Assembly: GCA_963749365.1 (NCBI GenBank)
Contig: CAVVME010000004.1
Location: 620,001 to 684,000 of the forward strand
Direction: 5' to 3'
Origin: WHSW01 sp963749365
Lineage (GTDB): Bacteria; Actinomycetota; Thermoleophilia; Solirubrobacterales; 70-9
DNA: 64,000 nt
Below the pieces are notes generated by a model. That model was not told where the DNA came from. It was given only the letters and a program-made list of their open reading frames with translations, and searched no databases. Numbering within the stretch: the stretch's first letter is position 1; each line of letters opens with the position of its first letter. A program made the translations under genes and the position numbers. Shown here in pieces: positions 42,069 through 49,138 of this stretch.

Positions 42069-42550
42069 CAGGCGCCCTCGGGGATCTGGAGCTCGAAGCG
42101 CAGCTCGGTGTCGCCGATCCTGATCTCGTCGAGGTCTGCGAGCTCCGCCTCGCCCGAGAGCTGGCCGTCGTTGAGGAAGGTGCCGTTGGTCGAGCCCATG
42201 TCCTCGACGTAGTAGGAGGCCCCGCGCGAGTACAGGCGTGCGTGGATCGCGGAGGCGAAGCGGTCCTCGATCCGCACGTCGGCGTCCCCCGAACGCCCGA
42301 TCGAGAGGCCGCCGAAGAGGTCGTAGCGCTCGCCGGCCGGCAGCCCGCCGCCGCGCACGGCGACCAGCCAGGCGTCCGTCGCCGCCGCGCGGCCGCCCGG
42401 GCCGATGGCGTGAAAGCCGGTCGCCTCGGGCGCCGGGGTGGTGGTGCGCCGGAGCTCGCGCAGGGCGCTGCGCGAGACCCAGAACAGGAACAGGTACAGC
42501 ACGGCGAGAAAGCCGAACTTCAGCGCGACCGCGATCGGCTCTGTGTCCAT
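42068..42550 (-). CDS. fhaB: FHA-domain membrane protein (FhaB/FipA-like)
   Basis: 160 aa from ATG 42550. An N-terminal helix (VALKFGFLAVLYLFLFWVSRSAL) precedes a forkhead-associated domain: GLSIGRSGDADVRIEDRFAS, HARLYSRG and DMGSTNGTFLN. FHA domains bind phosphothreonine, so this protein reads marks set by the kinases. The stop shares one base with the phosphatase start (TGATG). Confidence 0.92.
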   Translation of the reverse strand: MDTEPIAVALKFGFLAVLYLFLFWVSRSALRELRRTTTPAPEATGFHAIGPGGRAAATDAWLVAVRGGGLPAGERYDLFGGLSIGRSGDADVRIEDRFASAIHARLYSRGASYYVEDMGSTNGTFLNDGQLSGEAELADLDEIRIGDTELRFELQIPEGA

Positions 42551-42581
42551 GCGTTCGGCTTGGTCGCCACCGGTGTGGTTC

Positions 42582-43346
42582 TCAATGCTCGATGTCGAAG
42601 GTGAAGCGGACCGTCCCGAGCACGACCACGTCGCCGGGCGCCAGACGGGAGGCGTCGACCTGGCGGTCGTTGACCTTGACCCCGTTGGTCGAACGCAGGT
42701 CCTCGATCTGCCAATCCCCGGTCGGACCGCGCCGAAGCTCCGCATGGCGACGTGAGACGTTGGGGTCGTTGAGCACGCAGTCACACTCCCGCGAGCGCCC
42801 GAGGACGGCGGTCGGCCCGTCGAGCACATACCGACGGTCATCGAGCGAGACGATCGCCTTCGTCTCGGTCAGGTGGGCCGCCGGGCGCTTGCGTGACTTC
42901 GACTGCTTCGGCGGCACGCTGTAGACCATCGTGTGTCCCTGCTCGCCCTGCTCGGGGGTTTCGCCCTGCCGAGCCGGCGGCTTGACGAGCCGCGTCTGGA
43001 TCCCGAATTCGCCCAGCCGCAGGCGCCCGTCCGACTCCAGGTGCACGTCGGGCCGCGTTAGCAGCGCATAGTCGTGACGGCGGGCGTGCTCGAGCAGATA
43101 GGCCGAGAGCTCCTGCTCGAGCGAGCGCTCGTAGCCTTCGAGGCGCTCGCGGTCCTCGGCCGAGAGCCAGACCGTGTACTGATTCGGGACGTAGACGCGC
43201 GAGACCGAGGCGGTGCGGTGAGCGTCCATCTCCTTGGCCAGCTTGCGCGCGATCTCGACCGGCTGGACCTGGGAGGAGAAGGCACGGCTGAACACACCTT
43301 CGACTAGGTTCTCGATCCGCTGCTCGAGGTTTCGCAGGACGCTCAT
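42582..43346 (-). CDS. fhaA: DUF3662 and FHA-domain protein (FhaA-like)
   Basis: 254 aa. The N-terminal DUF3662 domain begins MSVLRNLEQRIENLVEGVF with VQPVEIARKLAKEMD and VPNQYTVWLS. A short linker leads to a C-terminal FHA domain: PTAVLGRSRECDCVLND, SRRHAELRR and DLRSTNGVKVN. In mycobacteria FhaA binds the phosphorylated pseudokinase MviN and slows wall synthesis. First gene of the seven-gene operon ending in ddl. Confidence 0.95.
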   Translation of the reverse strand: MSVLRNLEQRIENLVEGVFSRAFSSQVQPVEIARKLAKEMDAHRTASVSRVYVPNQYTVWLSAEDRERLEGYERSLEQELSAYLLEHARRHDYALLTRPDVHLESDGRLRLGEFGIQTRLVKPPARQGETPEQGEQGHTMVYSVPPKQSKSRKRPAAHLTETKAIVSLDDRRYVLDGPTAVLGRSRECDCVLNDPNVSRRHAELRRGPTGDWQIEDLRSTNGVKVNDRQVDASRLAPGDVVVLGTVRFTFDIEH

Positions 43347-43411
43347 CGGTTCGATCCCCGCTCAGGCGACGGTCAGGACACGCCCCGGCCCAGGTCGGAG
43401 AACCCCGAATC

Positions 43412-44956
43412 CTAGGTGGTCAGCGGCCGGGAACGGCCGCGCCCGCGCGATCCCTGCCACAGGGGGTCGCCGCCGCGCAGGAGGCCGAACTCCACCCCGA
43501 CCGCGAGCGCCGCGGCGAGCACGATCCCGAGCTGGCGGCCGCCCAGGGCTCCGTTTCCGATCAGCGACAGAGCAGCGTCGACCCCCGCCGCCCAGAGCAT
43601 CGCGGCGAGCAGCGCGATCGAGGCATGACCCATGCTCAGCACCCATCCCAGCGCGACCGCCGCGAGCGCGAAGCTCGTTGCGCCGAGCAGCGACTCGACC
43701 CCGACCAGGGGCGCGAGCACCGTCTCCGCCGCGAGCCCCGGGTCCGTCGCCCAGCCCTGCGCGGCCGGCGAGCCGATTCCGAGCTCGGGCCCCGCTCCGA
43801 GCGCGATCGAGCCGGCGAGCAGCCAGGCCCACGCGGTCGCCCCGAGGACCGCCCGGCCGGCGACCGAGTCGGCCCCGGCGCCGAGCGCCGAGGCGGCGCT
43901 GCCGAGCCCGGCGGCAGCGAGCACGGGGCCCGCCAGCGGGGCGATCGCGGCGGCCGGCGGCCCGACGAACAGCGAGGGAAGCGAGAGGGCGGCGATCACG
44001 AGCGCGGCTCCCGGGGCTCCGACGGGGCCGGCGAGCAGGGCGAGCACGCCGGCGAGGCAGGCGATCCCGAGCATCCGCAGCGTCCGGTTCGATCCGGGCT
44101 CGGGCTCGGGCTGATCCGCGCCCGCCGCGAGCAGCGCCCGTTCGCAGTCCAGTCCGTCCGCCTCGGCCTCGAGGCATTCGCCGAGCTCGGCGACGGTCGG
44201 GCGCAGACCCGGATCGGCCTCCAGGCAGGCGTCGATCGTGTCCCCGAGGCCCTCCGGCAGGTCCGGGCGGGAACTGCGCAACGGCGCCACCTCGCCGCCG
44301 ATCCGGCGCGCGGTCTGCGCGGGCGTGCGTCCGGCGACCGGGTTCGTGCCCGCCCAGCACTCGTACAGGGTCAGCGCCAGCGAGTAGGCGTCCGCCTCGG
44401 GACCGGCGAGCTCGCCGCTCGCCTGCTCGGGCGACATGTAGGCGAGCGTGCCGATCACCTCGCCGCGCTCGGTCAGGCTCGGCGAGCCGGCGATCCTTGC
44501 GATCCCGAAGTCCATCAGCTTCGCCGCGGGCCCGGCGCCGTGGCCGTCGCCGACGATCACGTTCTGCGGCTTGAGATCCCGGTGAACGACGCCGCGCGCG
44601 TGGGCGTGCGCCAGCGCCCCGCAGAGGCTCTCGCCGATGGCGGCGACGTCGTGGTCGCTGAGCAGTCCCTCGCCATGCATGCTCGCCAGGGTCCGCCCGG
44701 GGACCAGCTCGGAGACGAGCATCGCCCGTCCCCGCCACTCGCCGAGCTCATAGAGGGTGACGATGCCGGGGTGGTTGAGCCGCGCCGCCGCCTGCGCCTC
44801 GCGCAGGACCCGTGAGGGGTCGTCGGCGGCCACCTCCTTGACCGCGACGTCGCGCTGCAGGCGCTCGTCGAAGGCGCGGTAGACGGTGCCCATCCCGCCC
44901 GAGCCGATCCGCTCGAGCAGGCGAAAGCGCTCCATCAACAGCTCGTCGCCCACCAC
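43412..44956 (-). CDS. Multi-span membrane Ser/Thr protein kinase
   Basis: 514 aa, GTG start (a second GTG follows at once; an ATG at 44935 is also possible). Kinase motifs IGSGGMGTVYRAFD, VAVKEV, HRDLKPQNVIVG, MDFGIA and GTLAYMSPEQASG are complete. Instead of one helix, the C-terminal ~200 residues form six or more hydrophobic segments rich in Ala/Gly, with no outer domain visible. It lies just upstream of the fhaA operon on the same strand, but with a 65-bp gap. Confidence 0.9.
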   Translation of the reverse strand: MVGDELLMERFRLLERIGSGGMGTVYRAFDERLQRDVAVKEVAADDPSRVLREAQAAARLNHPGIVTLYELGEWRGRAMLVSELVPGRTLASMHGEGLLSDHDVAAIGESLCGALAHAHARGVVHRDLKPQNVIVGDGHGAGPAAKLMDFGIARIAGSPSLTERGEVIGTLAYMSPEQASGELAGPEADAYSLALTLYECWAGTNPVAGRTPAQTARRIGGEVAPLRSSRPDLPEGLGDTIDACLEADPGLRPTVAELGECLEAEADGLDCERALLAAGADQPEPEPGSNRTLRMLGIACLAGVLALLAGPVGAPGAALVIAALSLPSLFVGPPAAAIAPLAGPVLAAAGLGSAASALGAGADSVAGRAVLGATAWAWLLAGSIALGAGPELGIGSPAAQGWATDPGLAAETVLAPLVGVESLLGATSFALAAVALGWVLSMGHASIALLAAMLWAAGVDAALSLIGNGALGGRQLGIVLAAALAVGVEFGLLRGGDPLWQGSRGRGRSRPLTT

Positions 44957-45050
44957 CGTGCGAGATTCGCCGTCCTCGTGCCCGGTCCTGCCGCTGAACC
45001 GCTTGATCCAGGCGTGGATCGAGGTTCCGGATTGCTGCCGGGGCAGGGTT

Positions 45051-45056
45051 CATACT
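45051..45056 (+). promoter_or_regulatory. Possible -10 element CATACT
   Basis: CATACT lies 29 bases before the GTG at 45086, in the divergent gap with the kinase gene. No matching -35 at good spacing is seen. Confidence 0.25.
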
Positions 45057-45085
45057 CTCTCCGCCGAACGCGTCCCAGGTACATC

Positions 45086-46162
45086 GTGTCTTTCCTGGAT
45101 GAGGACGAACTAGATCCGGCCCCGAGCGGGCCCTCGCGGCGGGCGCCGGTCGACCGCCAGCGCCAGGTGCTCGTTCGGCGGGTGATCGCGCTGCTGGTCG
45201 GGGTCGCGATCCTGATCCTGCTGCTGCTCGGTGTCCGCGGCTGCCTCAACGCGCGCGAGGAGCGGGGCTTCGAGAACTACCTCTCCGACCTCGACTCGAT
45301 CGTCGCCCAGTCGAACCAGCTCTCGACCGAGTTCTTCACCCGTCTGGTCGAGCCCGAGAAGGGGCTCAAGGAGCTCCAGCTCGAGGCTCAGATCACCACC
45401 GACCGCGGCACCGCCGAGTCGCTGCTGCAGCGAGTCGAGGGCCTCGACGCACCCGATGACGTCTCCGGCGCCCAGGACGAGCTCGTGCAGTCGTTCGAGC
45501 TCCGCCGCGACGGCCTTGCGGGGATCGCCGACGACATCCCGAGCGCGCTCGCCACCGAGGGCCGCACCGAGGCGATCGGGCGGATGGTCGCCGACATGGA
45601 GGCCTTCCTCGCCAGTGACGTGCTGTTCGAGCGCGCTCGCACCGAGATCAACGCAACCGCCGCCGAGGACGGAGTCGACGGCACAGTCGACGAGAGCGTG
45701 TTCCTGCCTCGTCCGGCCGCCCAGTGGCTCGATTCGGTCGACCTGACCGTGATCCTGAACTCGTTCGCGAGCGCGACCGGCAACGTCCCGGCCGGCAACC
45801 ACGGCGTCGAGCTGGTCAGCGGCGGCGTCTCGGTCGACAAGACGACGCTGAGCCCCGATTTCGACAACACGGTCGGGCTCGGCAACGCACCGCCGCAGCT
45901 CACGGTCGGGGTTCAGAACATCGGCGACGTCGAGGAGAAGGACGTGCTGGTCACCTACTCGCTGAGCGGCGGCGCGACGACGACCGACGGCGAGGCGACG
46001 ATCGCCAGCATCGACGCCGGCGGGGCGACCGAGGCGAGCGCGACGATCGAGCCGGTGCCCGAGACCGACGTTCCGCTCACGCTCACGGTCGAGGTGGTGC
46101 CGGTGCTCGGCGAGCAGGTCGCCGAGGACAACCGCGCCACCTACACGATCACCTTCAACTGA
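45086..46162 (+). CDS. Membrane-anchored protein with CARDB-like C-terminal domain
   Basis: 358 aa from GTG 45086. One helix near residues 30-50 (ALLVGVAILILLLLGVRGC), then a helical, probably coiled stretch (~50-190: LSDLDSIVAQSNQLSTEFF and similar), then a beta domain (~255-358) with LTVGVQNIGDVEEKDVLVTY and ASATIEPVPETD, typical of CARDB/DUF11-type extracellular folds. It faces the multi-span kinase divergently. No enzyme motif is visible; it may be a surface scaffold or sensor. Confidence 0.75.
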   Translation: MSFLDEDELDPAPSGPSRRAPVDRQRQVLVRRVIALLVGVAILILLLLGVRGCLNAREERGFENYLSDLDSIVAQSNQLSTEFFTRLVEPEKGLKELQLEAQITTDRGTAESLLQRVEGLDAPDDVSGAQDELVQSFELRRDGLAGIADDIPSALATEGRTEAIGRMVADMEAFLASDVLFERARTEINATAAEDGVDGTVDESVFLPRPAAQWLDSVDLTVILNSFASATGNVPAGNHGVELVSGGVSVDKTTLSPDFDNTVGLGNAPPQLTVGVQNIGDVEEKDVLVTYSLSGGATTTDGEATIASIDAGGATEASATIEPVPETDVPLTLTVEVVPVLGEQVAEDNRATYTITFN

Positions 46163-46190
46163 TCGCGCCGGCGGGGCGCTCGTACCGGGC

Positions 46191-46196
46191 TAAGGT
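46191..46196 (+). promoter_or_regulatory. -10 hexamer TAAGGT for pheA
   Basis: TAAGGT ends six bases before the pheA ATG, implying a leaderless mRNA. The same eleven bases CGGGCTAAGGT precede parA at 61250-61260. Confidence 0.45.
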
Positions 46197-46202
46197 TCGC
46201 CG

Positions 46203-47057
46203 ATGCAGGTCGCCTACCTCGGTCCCGCCGGGACATTCAGCGAGGACGCCCTGCGATCGGCCGCCGGGGACGCGCCCTTCGAGGGGCTGGCGGTGCCGAC
46301 GATCTACGACGCGATCGTCGCGGTCGCCGAGCGTCGCGCCGATCGGGCGCTGGTCCCGTTCGAGAACTCGATCGAGGGATCGGTGCGGGCGACCCTCGAC
46401 GCGCTCGCCTTTGACGCCCCCGAGGTGGCGATCGTCGGCGAGCACGACCAGCCGATCAGCAACAGCCTGATCGCCCGCCGCCAGCTGGCGCTGGATCAGA
46501 TCGAGGTCGTCGTCTCGCACCCGCAGCCGAGCGCGCAGTGCGCGCGCTTCATCCGCGACCAGCTGCCCCGGGCGACGGTGAGAGGCGCGCCGAGCACGGC
46601 GGACGCTGTCCGCGAGGTTGCCGGCACCGACGAGCCCTGGGCCGCGCTCGGAGCCGTCTCGGCAGCGCGGATCTACGACTGCGTGGTCCTCCGCGAGGGG
46701 GTCGAGGACGATCGTGACAACGTGACCCGGTTCGTCTGGATCGCGCCCGCGGGTACCGAGCCGCTCGGCGTCGGCGCCTGGAAGACGACCCTGAGCTTCT
46801 CCGAGCTCGGCGACGACCATCCCGGGGCGCTGGTCGACGCGCTGACCGAGTTCTCGAGCCGAGGGGTCAACCTGACCAGGATCGAGTCCCGGCCGTTGCG
46901 CCGCGGCCTCGGCCGCTACATGTTCTTCGTCGATCTCGAGGGGTCCCGAGCCGACGGTCCCGTCGCCGCGGCGATCGAGACGCTGCGGGCGAAGGCCGAG
47001 AGCGTTCGGGTGCTCGGCAGCTACCCGGTGGCGACCAGCGGCATCCCCGACGGCTGA
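46203..47057 (+). CDS. pheA: Prephenate dehydratase
   Basis: 284 aa, single-function form without chorismate mutase. VAYLGPAGTFSEDALR at the start, VPFENSIEGSVRATLD, the TAD-like segment STADAVREVAG, the catalytic Thr region NVTRFVWIAP, then a C-terminal ACT domain (KTTLSFSELGDDHPGALVDAL and NLTRIESRPL) for phenylalanine feedback control. It converts prephenate to phenylpyruvate. Confidence 0.96.
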   Translation: MQVAYLGPAGTFSEDALRSAAGDAPFEGLAVPTIYDAIVAVAERRADRALVPFENSIEGSVRATLDALAFDAPEVAIVGEHDQPISNSLIARRQLALDQIEVVVSHPQPSAQCARFIRDQLPRATVRGAPSTADAVREVAGTDEPWAALGAVSAARIYDCVVLREGVEDDRDNVTRFVWIAPAGTEPLGVGAWKTTLSFSELGDDHPGALVDALTEFSSRGVNLTRIESRPLRRGLGRYMFFVDLEGSRADGPVAAAIETLRAKAESVRVLGSYPVATSGIPDG

Positions 47058-47084
47058 CGGACGGCATGCCGGCCGTTCTACAAT
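47055..47084 (+). promoter_or_regulatory. Promoter of the HNH endonuclease gene
   Basis: A -35-like TGACGG (47055-47060) is 18 bases from a near-perfect -10 TACAAT (47079-47084). The ATG at 47095 is only 10 bases further, so the message is leaderless or almost so. Confidence 0.55.
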
Positions 47085-47094
47085 CCCGCTCACG

Positions 47095-47715
47095 ATGGAG
47101 GACCTCGCTGACCCCGAGGTAGGACGCCGCCGCGTCGCGGCGGCGCGTGGCGGCGGGCGGCGGCACTCCAACGGTCATCAGGCAAACGGCAGCGGGCGCC
47201 TGCGCTCGCACGGCTCCCGGGTCCTGGTTCTCAACGCCAGCTACGAGCCGATCAACGTGTGCACGGTTCGGCGCGCGGCCGTGCTGGTGCTCAAGTCGCG
47301 CGCCGAGGTGCTCGAGCAGGGCGAGGGCGCCCTGCACTCCGAGCGGCTCGAGCTCGAGCGGCCGTGCGTGATCAGGCTGATCCGCTACGTGCGCATCCCG
47401 CGCGACGTCCACCGGCGCAAGATCACCCGCAAGGCGGTCCTCGCCCGTGACGCCTACACCTGCCAATACTGCGGCCACGAGGCCGCCGGGCTGACCGTCG
47501 ACCATGTGATCCCGCGCAGCCGGGGTGGCGAGTCGGTGTGGGAGAACATCGTCGCCTCGTGCGCTCCTTGCAACCGCAAGAAGGGGAACCGGATGCCGCG
47601 CGAGGCGAGCATGCATCCGTCGAGCCGCCCGAAGCCGCCCGGGCCGACGGTCTTCATCCGCATCGCCGCCCCCCGGGTGCCGCTCGCCTGGGAGCCGTAC
47701 CTGGTCACGTCGTAG
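47095..47715 (+). CDS. HNH endonuclease family protein
   Basis: 206 aa. A Gly/Arg/Ser-rich N-terminus, then RVLVLNASYEPINVCTVRRA, a block seen in the widespread actinobacterial HNH proteins, then the zinc-HNH domain: CQYCG (first CxxC), LTVDHVIPRSRGG (catalytic DH), ENIVASCAPCNRKKGN (second CxxC and final Asn/Lys). It should cut or nick DNA, but no partner restriction or mobile gene is nearby. A strong terminator follows 17 bases later. Confidence 0.9.
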   Translation: MEDLADPEVGRRRVAAARGGGRRHSNGHQANGSGRLRSHGSRVLVLNASYEPINVCTVRRAAVLVLKSRAEVLEQGEGALHSERLELERPCVIRLIRYVRIPRDVHRRKITRKAVLARDAYTCQYCGHEAAGLTVDHVIPRSRGGESVWENIVASCAPCNRKKGNRMPREASMHPSSRPKPPGPTVFIRIAAPRVPLAWEPYLVTS

Positions 47716-47732
47716 TCCGTCGCCTGACAGCG

Positions 47733-47762
47733 AAGGGCCGCCCCGTTGCCAGGGCGGCCCTT
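47733..47762. terminator. Strong 11-bp hairpin terminator
   Basis: AAGGGCCGCCC (47733-47743) and GGGCGGCCCTT (47752-47762) pair perfectly around an eight-base loop. The A/T ends allow it to act in both directions, ending the HNH transcript and any leftward transcript from 47.97 kb. Confidence 0.75.
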
Positions 47763-48067
47763 CCAAGGTGCGATTTCAGGCGGGCCGCGAATTCGCGGCC
47801 GGGTGGGACTCGGTCCAGCCTCCGGTACCCGCCGGTGCCTGGGGTTGGATTCCGCCAGGCGGCTCGCACGCTGCTCGCCCGAATCGACGGTCGCCCGCCG
47901 GACGGACGGAGCGGCCGACTAGCGGCCCCGCACCTCCAGTGTCCCGAAAATACTGTCGCTCAAGTTCGGACCACCTCCTTTCTCTGGTAACTCGATTGAA
48001 GCAGACGCGGGGGTCGCCCGTGATCGGTCTCACGTAACGAAGAGCCGGGATCGGGGACGCTCGTCTC
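47763..48067. other. 305-bp gap with unexplained minus-strand unit
   Basis: No long gene. It holds an extended Shine-Dalgarno sequence on the minus strand with a short reading frame (see next feature), then ~150 bases of GC-rich sequence with hairpin potential, running into the terminator at 47733-47762. It must also hold the promoter of the 48068 gene, which I cannot pin down. Confidence 0.5.
47919..47963 (-). CDS. Possible 14-codon peptide behind a near-perfect anti-16S site
   Basis: On the minus strand AGAAAGGAGGTGGTCC (47983-47968) complements the 3' end of 16S rRNA at 15 of 16 bases. Eleven bases after AGGAGG a TTG opens a frame reading MSDSIFGTLEVRGR, stop. I know no firm family. It may be a leader peptide, a small protein, or part of a regulatory RNA. 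Too short to prove coding. Confidence 0.35.
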   Translation of the reverse strand: MSDSIFGTLEVRGR

Positions 48068-49138
48068 ATGGACGCGATGAAGGGCCCCGACGCAGCTTCG
48101 ATCGAGCTCGAGCCCGCCGCCCTGCCGGGCGCTCGCCGCCTGATCGAGCTCGGGGTCCTGGTCGCGCTGGTGGCCGGCGCGGTGCTCGCGTTCCCCGGGC
48201 TGGACGAGCTCCGAGCCCGACTCGCCGGCGCGGACCCCGCCCTGCTCGCCGCCGCCGGCGCCTTCGAGCTGGGATCGTGCCTGGCCTTCGTGGCGGCGTT
48301 TCGCGGCGTCTTCTCCTCCGGGCTCTCCTGGCGGTTCAGCTACCAGGTGGCGATGGCCGAGCAGGCCGCCAACGTGCTGCTGCCCACCGGTGGGGCCGGC
48401 GGGTTGGCGCTCGGCGCCTGGGCCCTGCGCCGGATCGGGATGCCCGCCGACCGAATCGGGCCGCGAACCGTCGCCTTCTTCTTGATCACCAGCTCGGTCA
48501 ACTTCGCCGCGGTGATCGTCGCCGGCGCCGGCCTCGCCATCGGCCTGCTGCCGGGCGACGTCGCCCTGCTGACCGCGCTCGCCCCGGCGCTGCTCGCCGC
48601 AGCCGCGCTCGTCGTGATCGCCGCGGCTCCTCGCCTGATCGGATCCCGCTCCGCCGCTCGAGCGGGTCGGCTGAGGACCGCGCTCGCCAAGGGCCGCGCC
48701 TATCTGCTCGACGGCGTTCGCGACACGATCGAGCTGCTCGGCTCCGGGCGGCCGGCGATCGTGCTCGGGGCGATTGCCTACATGGCTCTCGACGTGATCG
48801 CGCTTGCGGCGGTGTTCGCGGCCTTCGGCGGTGGCGGCCCGACGGTCGGGGTTTTCGTGCTCGCCTACGCGATCGGCCAGCTCGGCGGCCTGGTCCCGCT
48901 CCCGGGCGGGATCGGCGGCACCGACGGCGGCCTGATCGCAGCCTTCGCCCTGCTCGGAACCCCGGTCGGGATCGCCGCCGCGGCCGTGCTCGCCTACCGG
49001 GCGTTCCAGCTCGGCGTGCCGGCGCTGCTCGGCGTCACCGCGTTCGCCCAGCTCCGCCGCAGGCTCGGGCCCGCGGCGAGCGTCGCCGACGCAGGCTGTC
49101 CCGACCTGGCACCGGTCGCCGCTCTCGAGCCGGCCTAG
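48068..49138 (+). CDS. Lysylphosphatidylglycerol-synthase-like/YbhN family membrane protein
   Basis: 356 aa, about eight membrane helices. The family marks are EQAANVLLPTGGAGGLALGAWAL and QLGGLVPLPGGIGGTDGGLIA, the conserved PGGIG-x2-DG motif of the UPF0104/AglD/MprF flippase domain. No synthase domain is attached. It may move a lipid across the membrane. Its TAG stop shares the palindrome CTAG with the gyrA stop on the other strand. Confidence 0.85.
   Translation: MDAMKGPDAASIELEPAALPGARRLIELGVLVALVAGAVLAFPGLDELRARLAGADPALLAAAGAFELGSCLAFVAAFRGVFSSGLSWRFSYQVAMAEQAANVLLPTGGAGGLALGAWALRRIGMPADRIGPRTVAFFLITSSVNFAAVIVAGAGLAIGLLPGDVALLTALAPALLAAAALVVIAAAPRLIGSRSAARAGRLRTALAKGRAYLLDGVRDTIELLGSGRPAIVLGAIAYMALDVIALAAVFAAFGGGGPTVGVFVLAYAIGQLGGLVPLPGGIGGTDGGLIAAFALLGTPVGIAAAAVLAYRAFQLGVPALLGVTAFAQLRRRLGPAASVADAGCPDLAPVAALEPA

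Noticed and set aside
45001..45085. Upstream extension of the CARDB-like protein to 44978
   Set aside because: The extension has no conserved features and overlaps the divergent promoter region; the GTG at 45086 starts a sensible N-terminus.
47095..47715. HNH protein as part of a restriction or homing system
   Set aside because: No methyltransferase, intron or partner lies nearby, and this type of HNH protein is a common chromosomal gene in actinobacteria.
47968..47983. Fragment of 16S rRNA (plus strand reads like its 3' end)
   Set aside because: Only about 16 bases match; nothing upstream resembles 16S rRNA. It is better read on the minus strand as an extended Shine-Dalgarno site.
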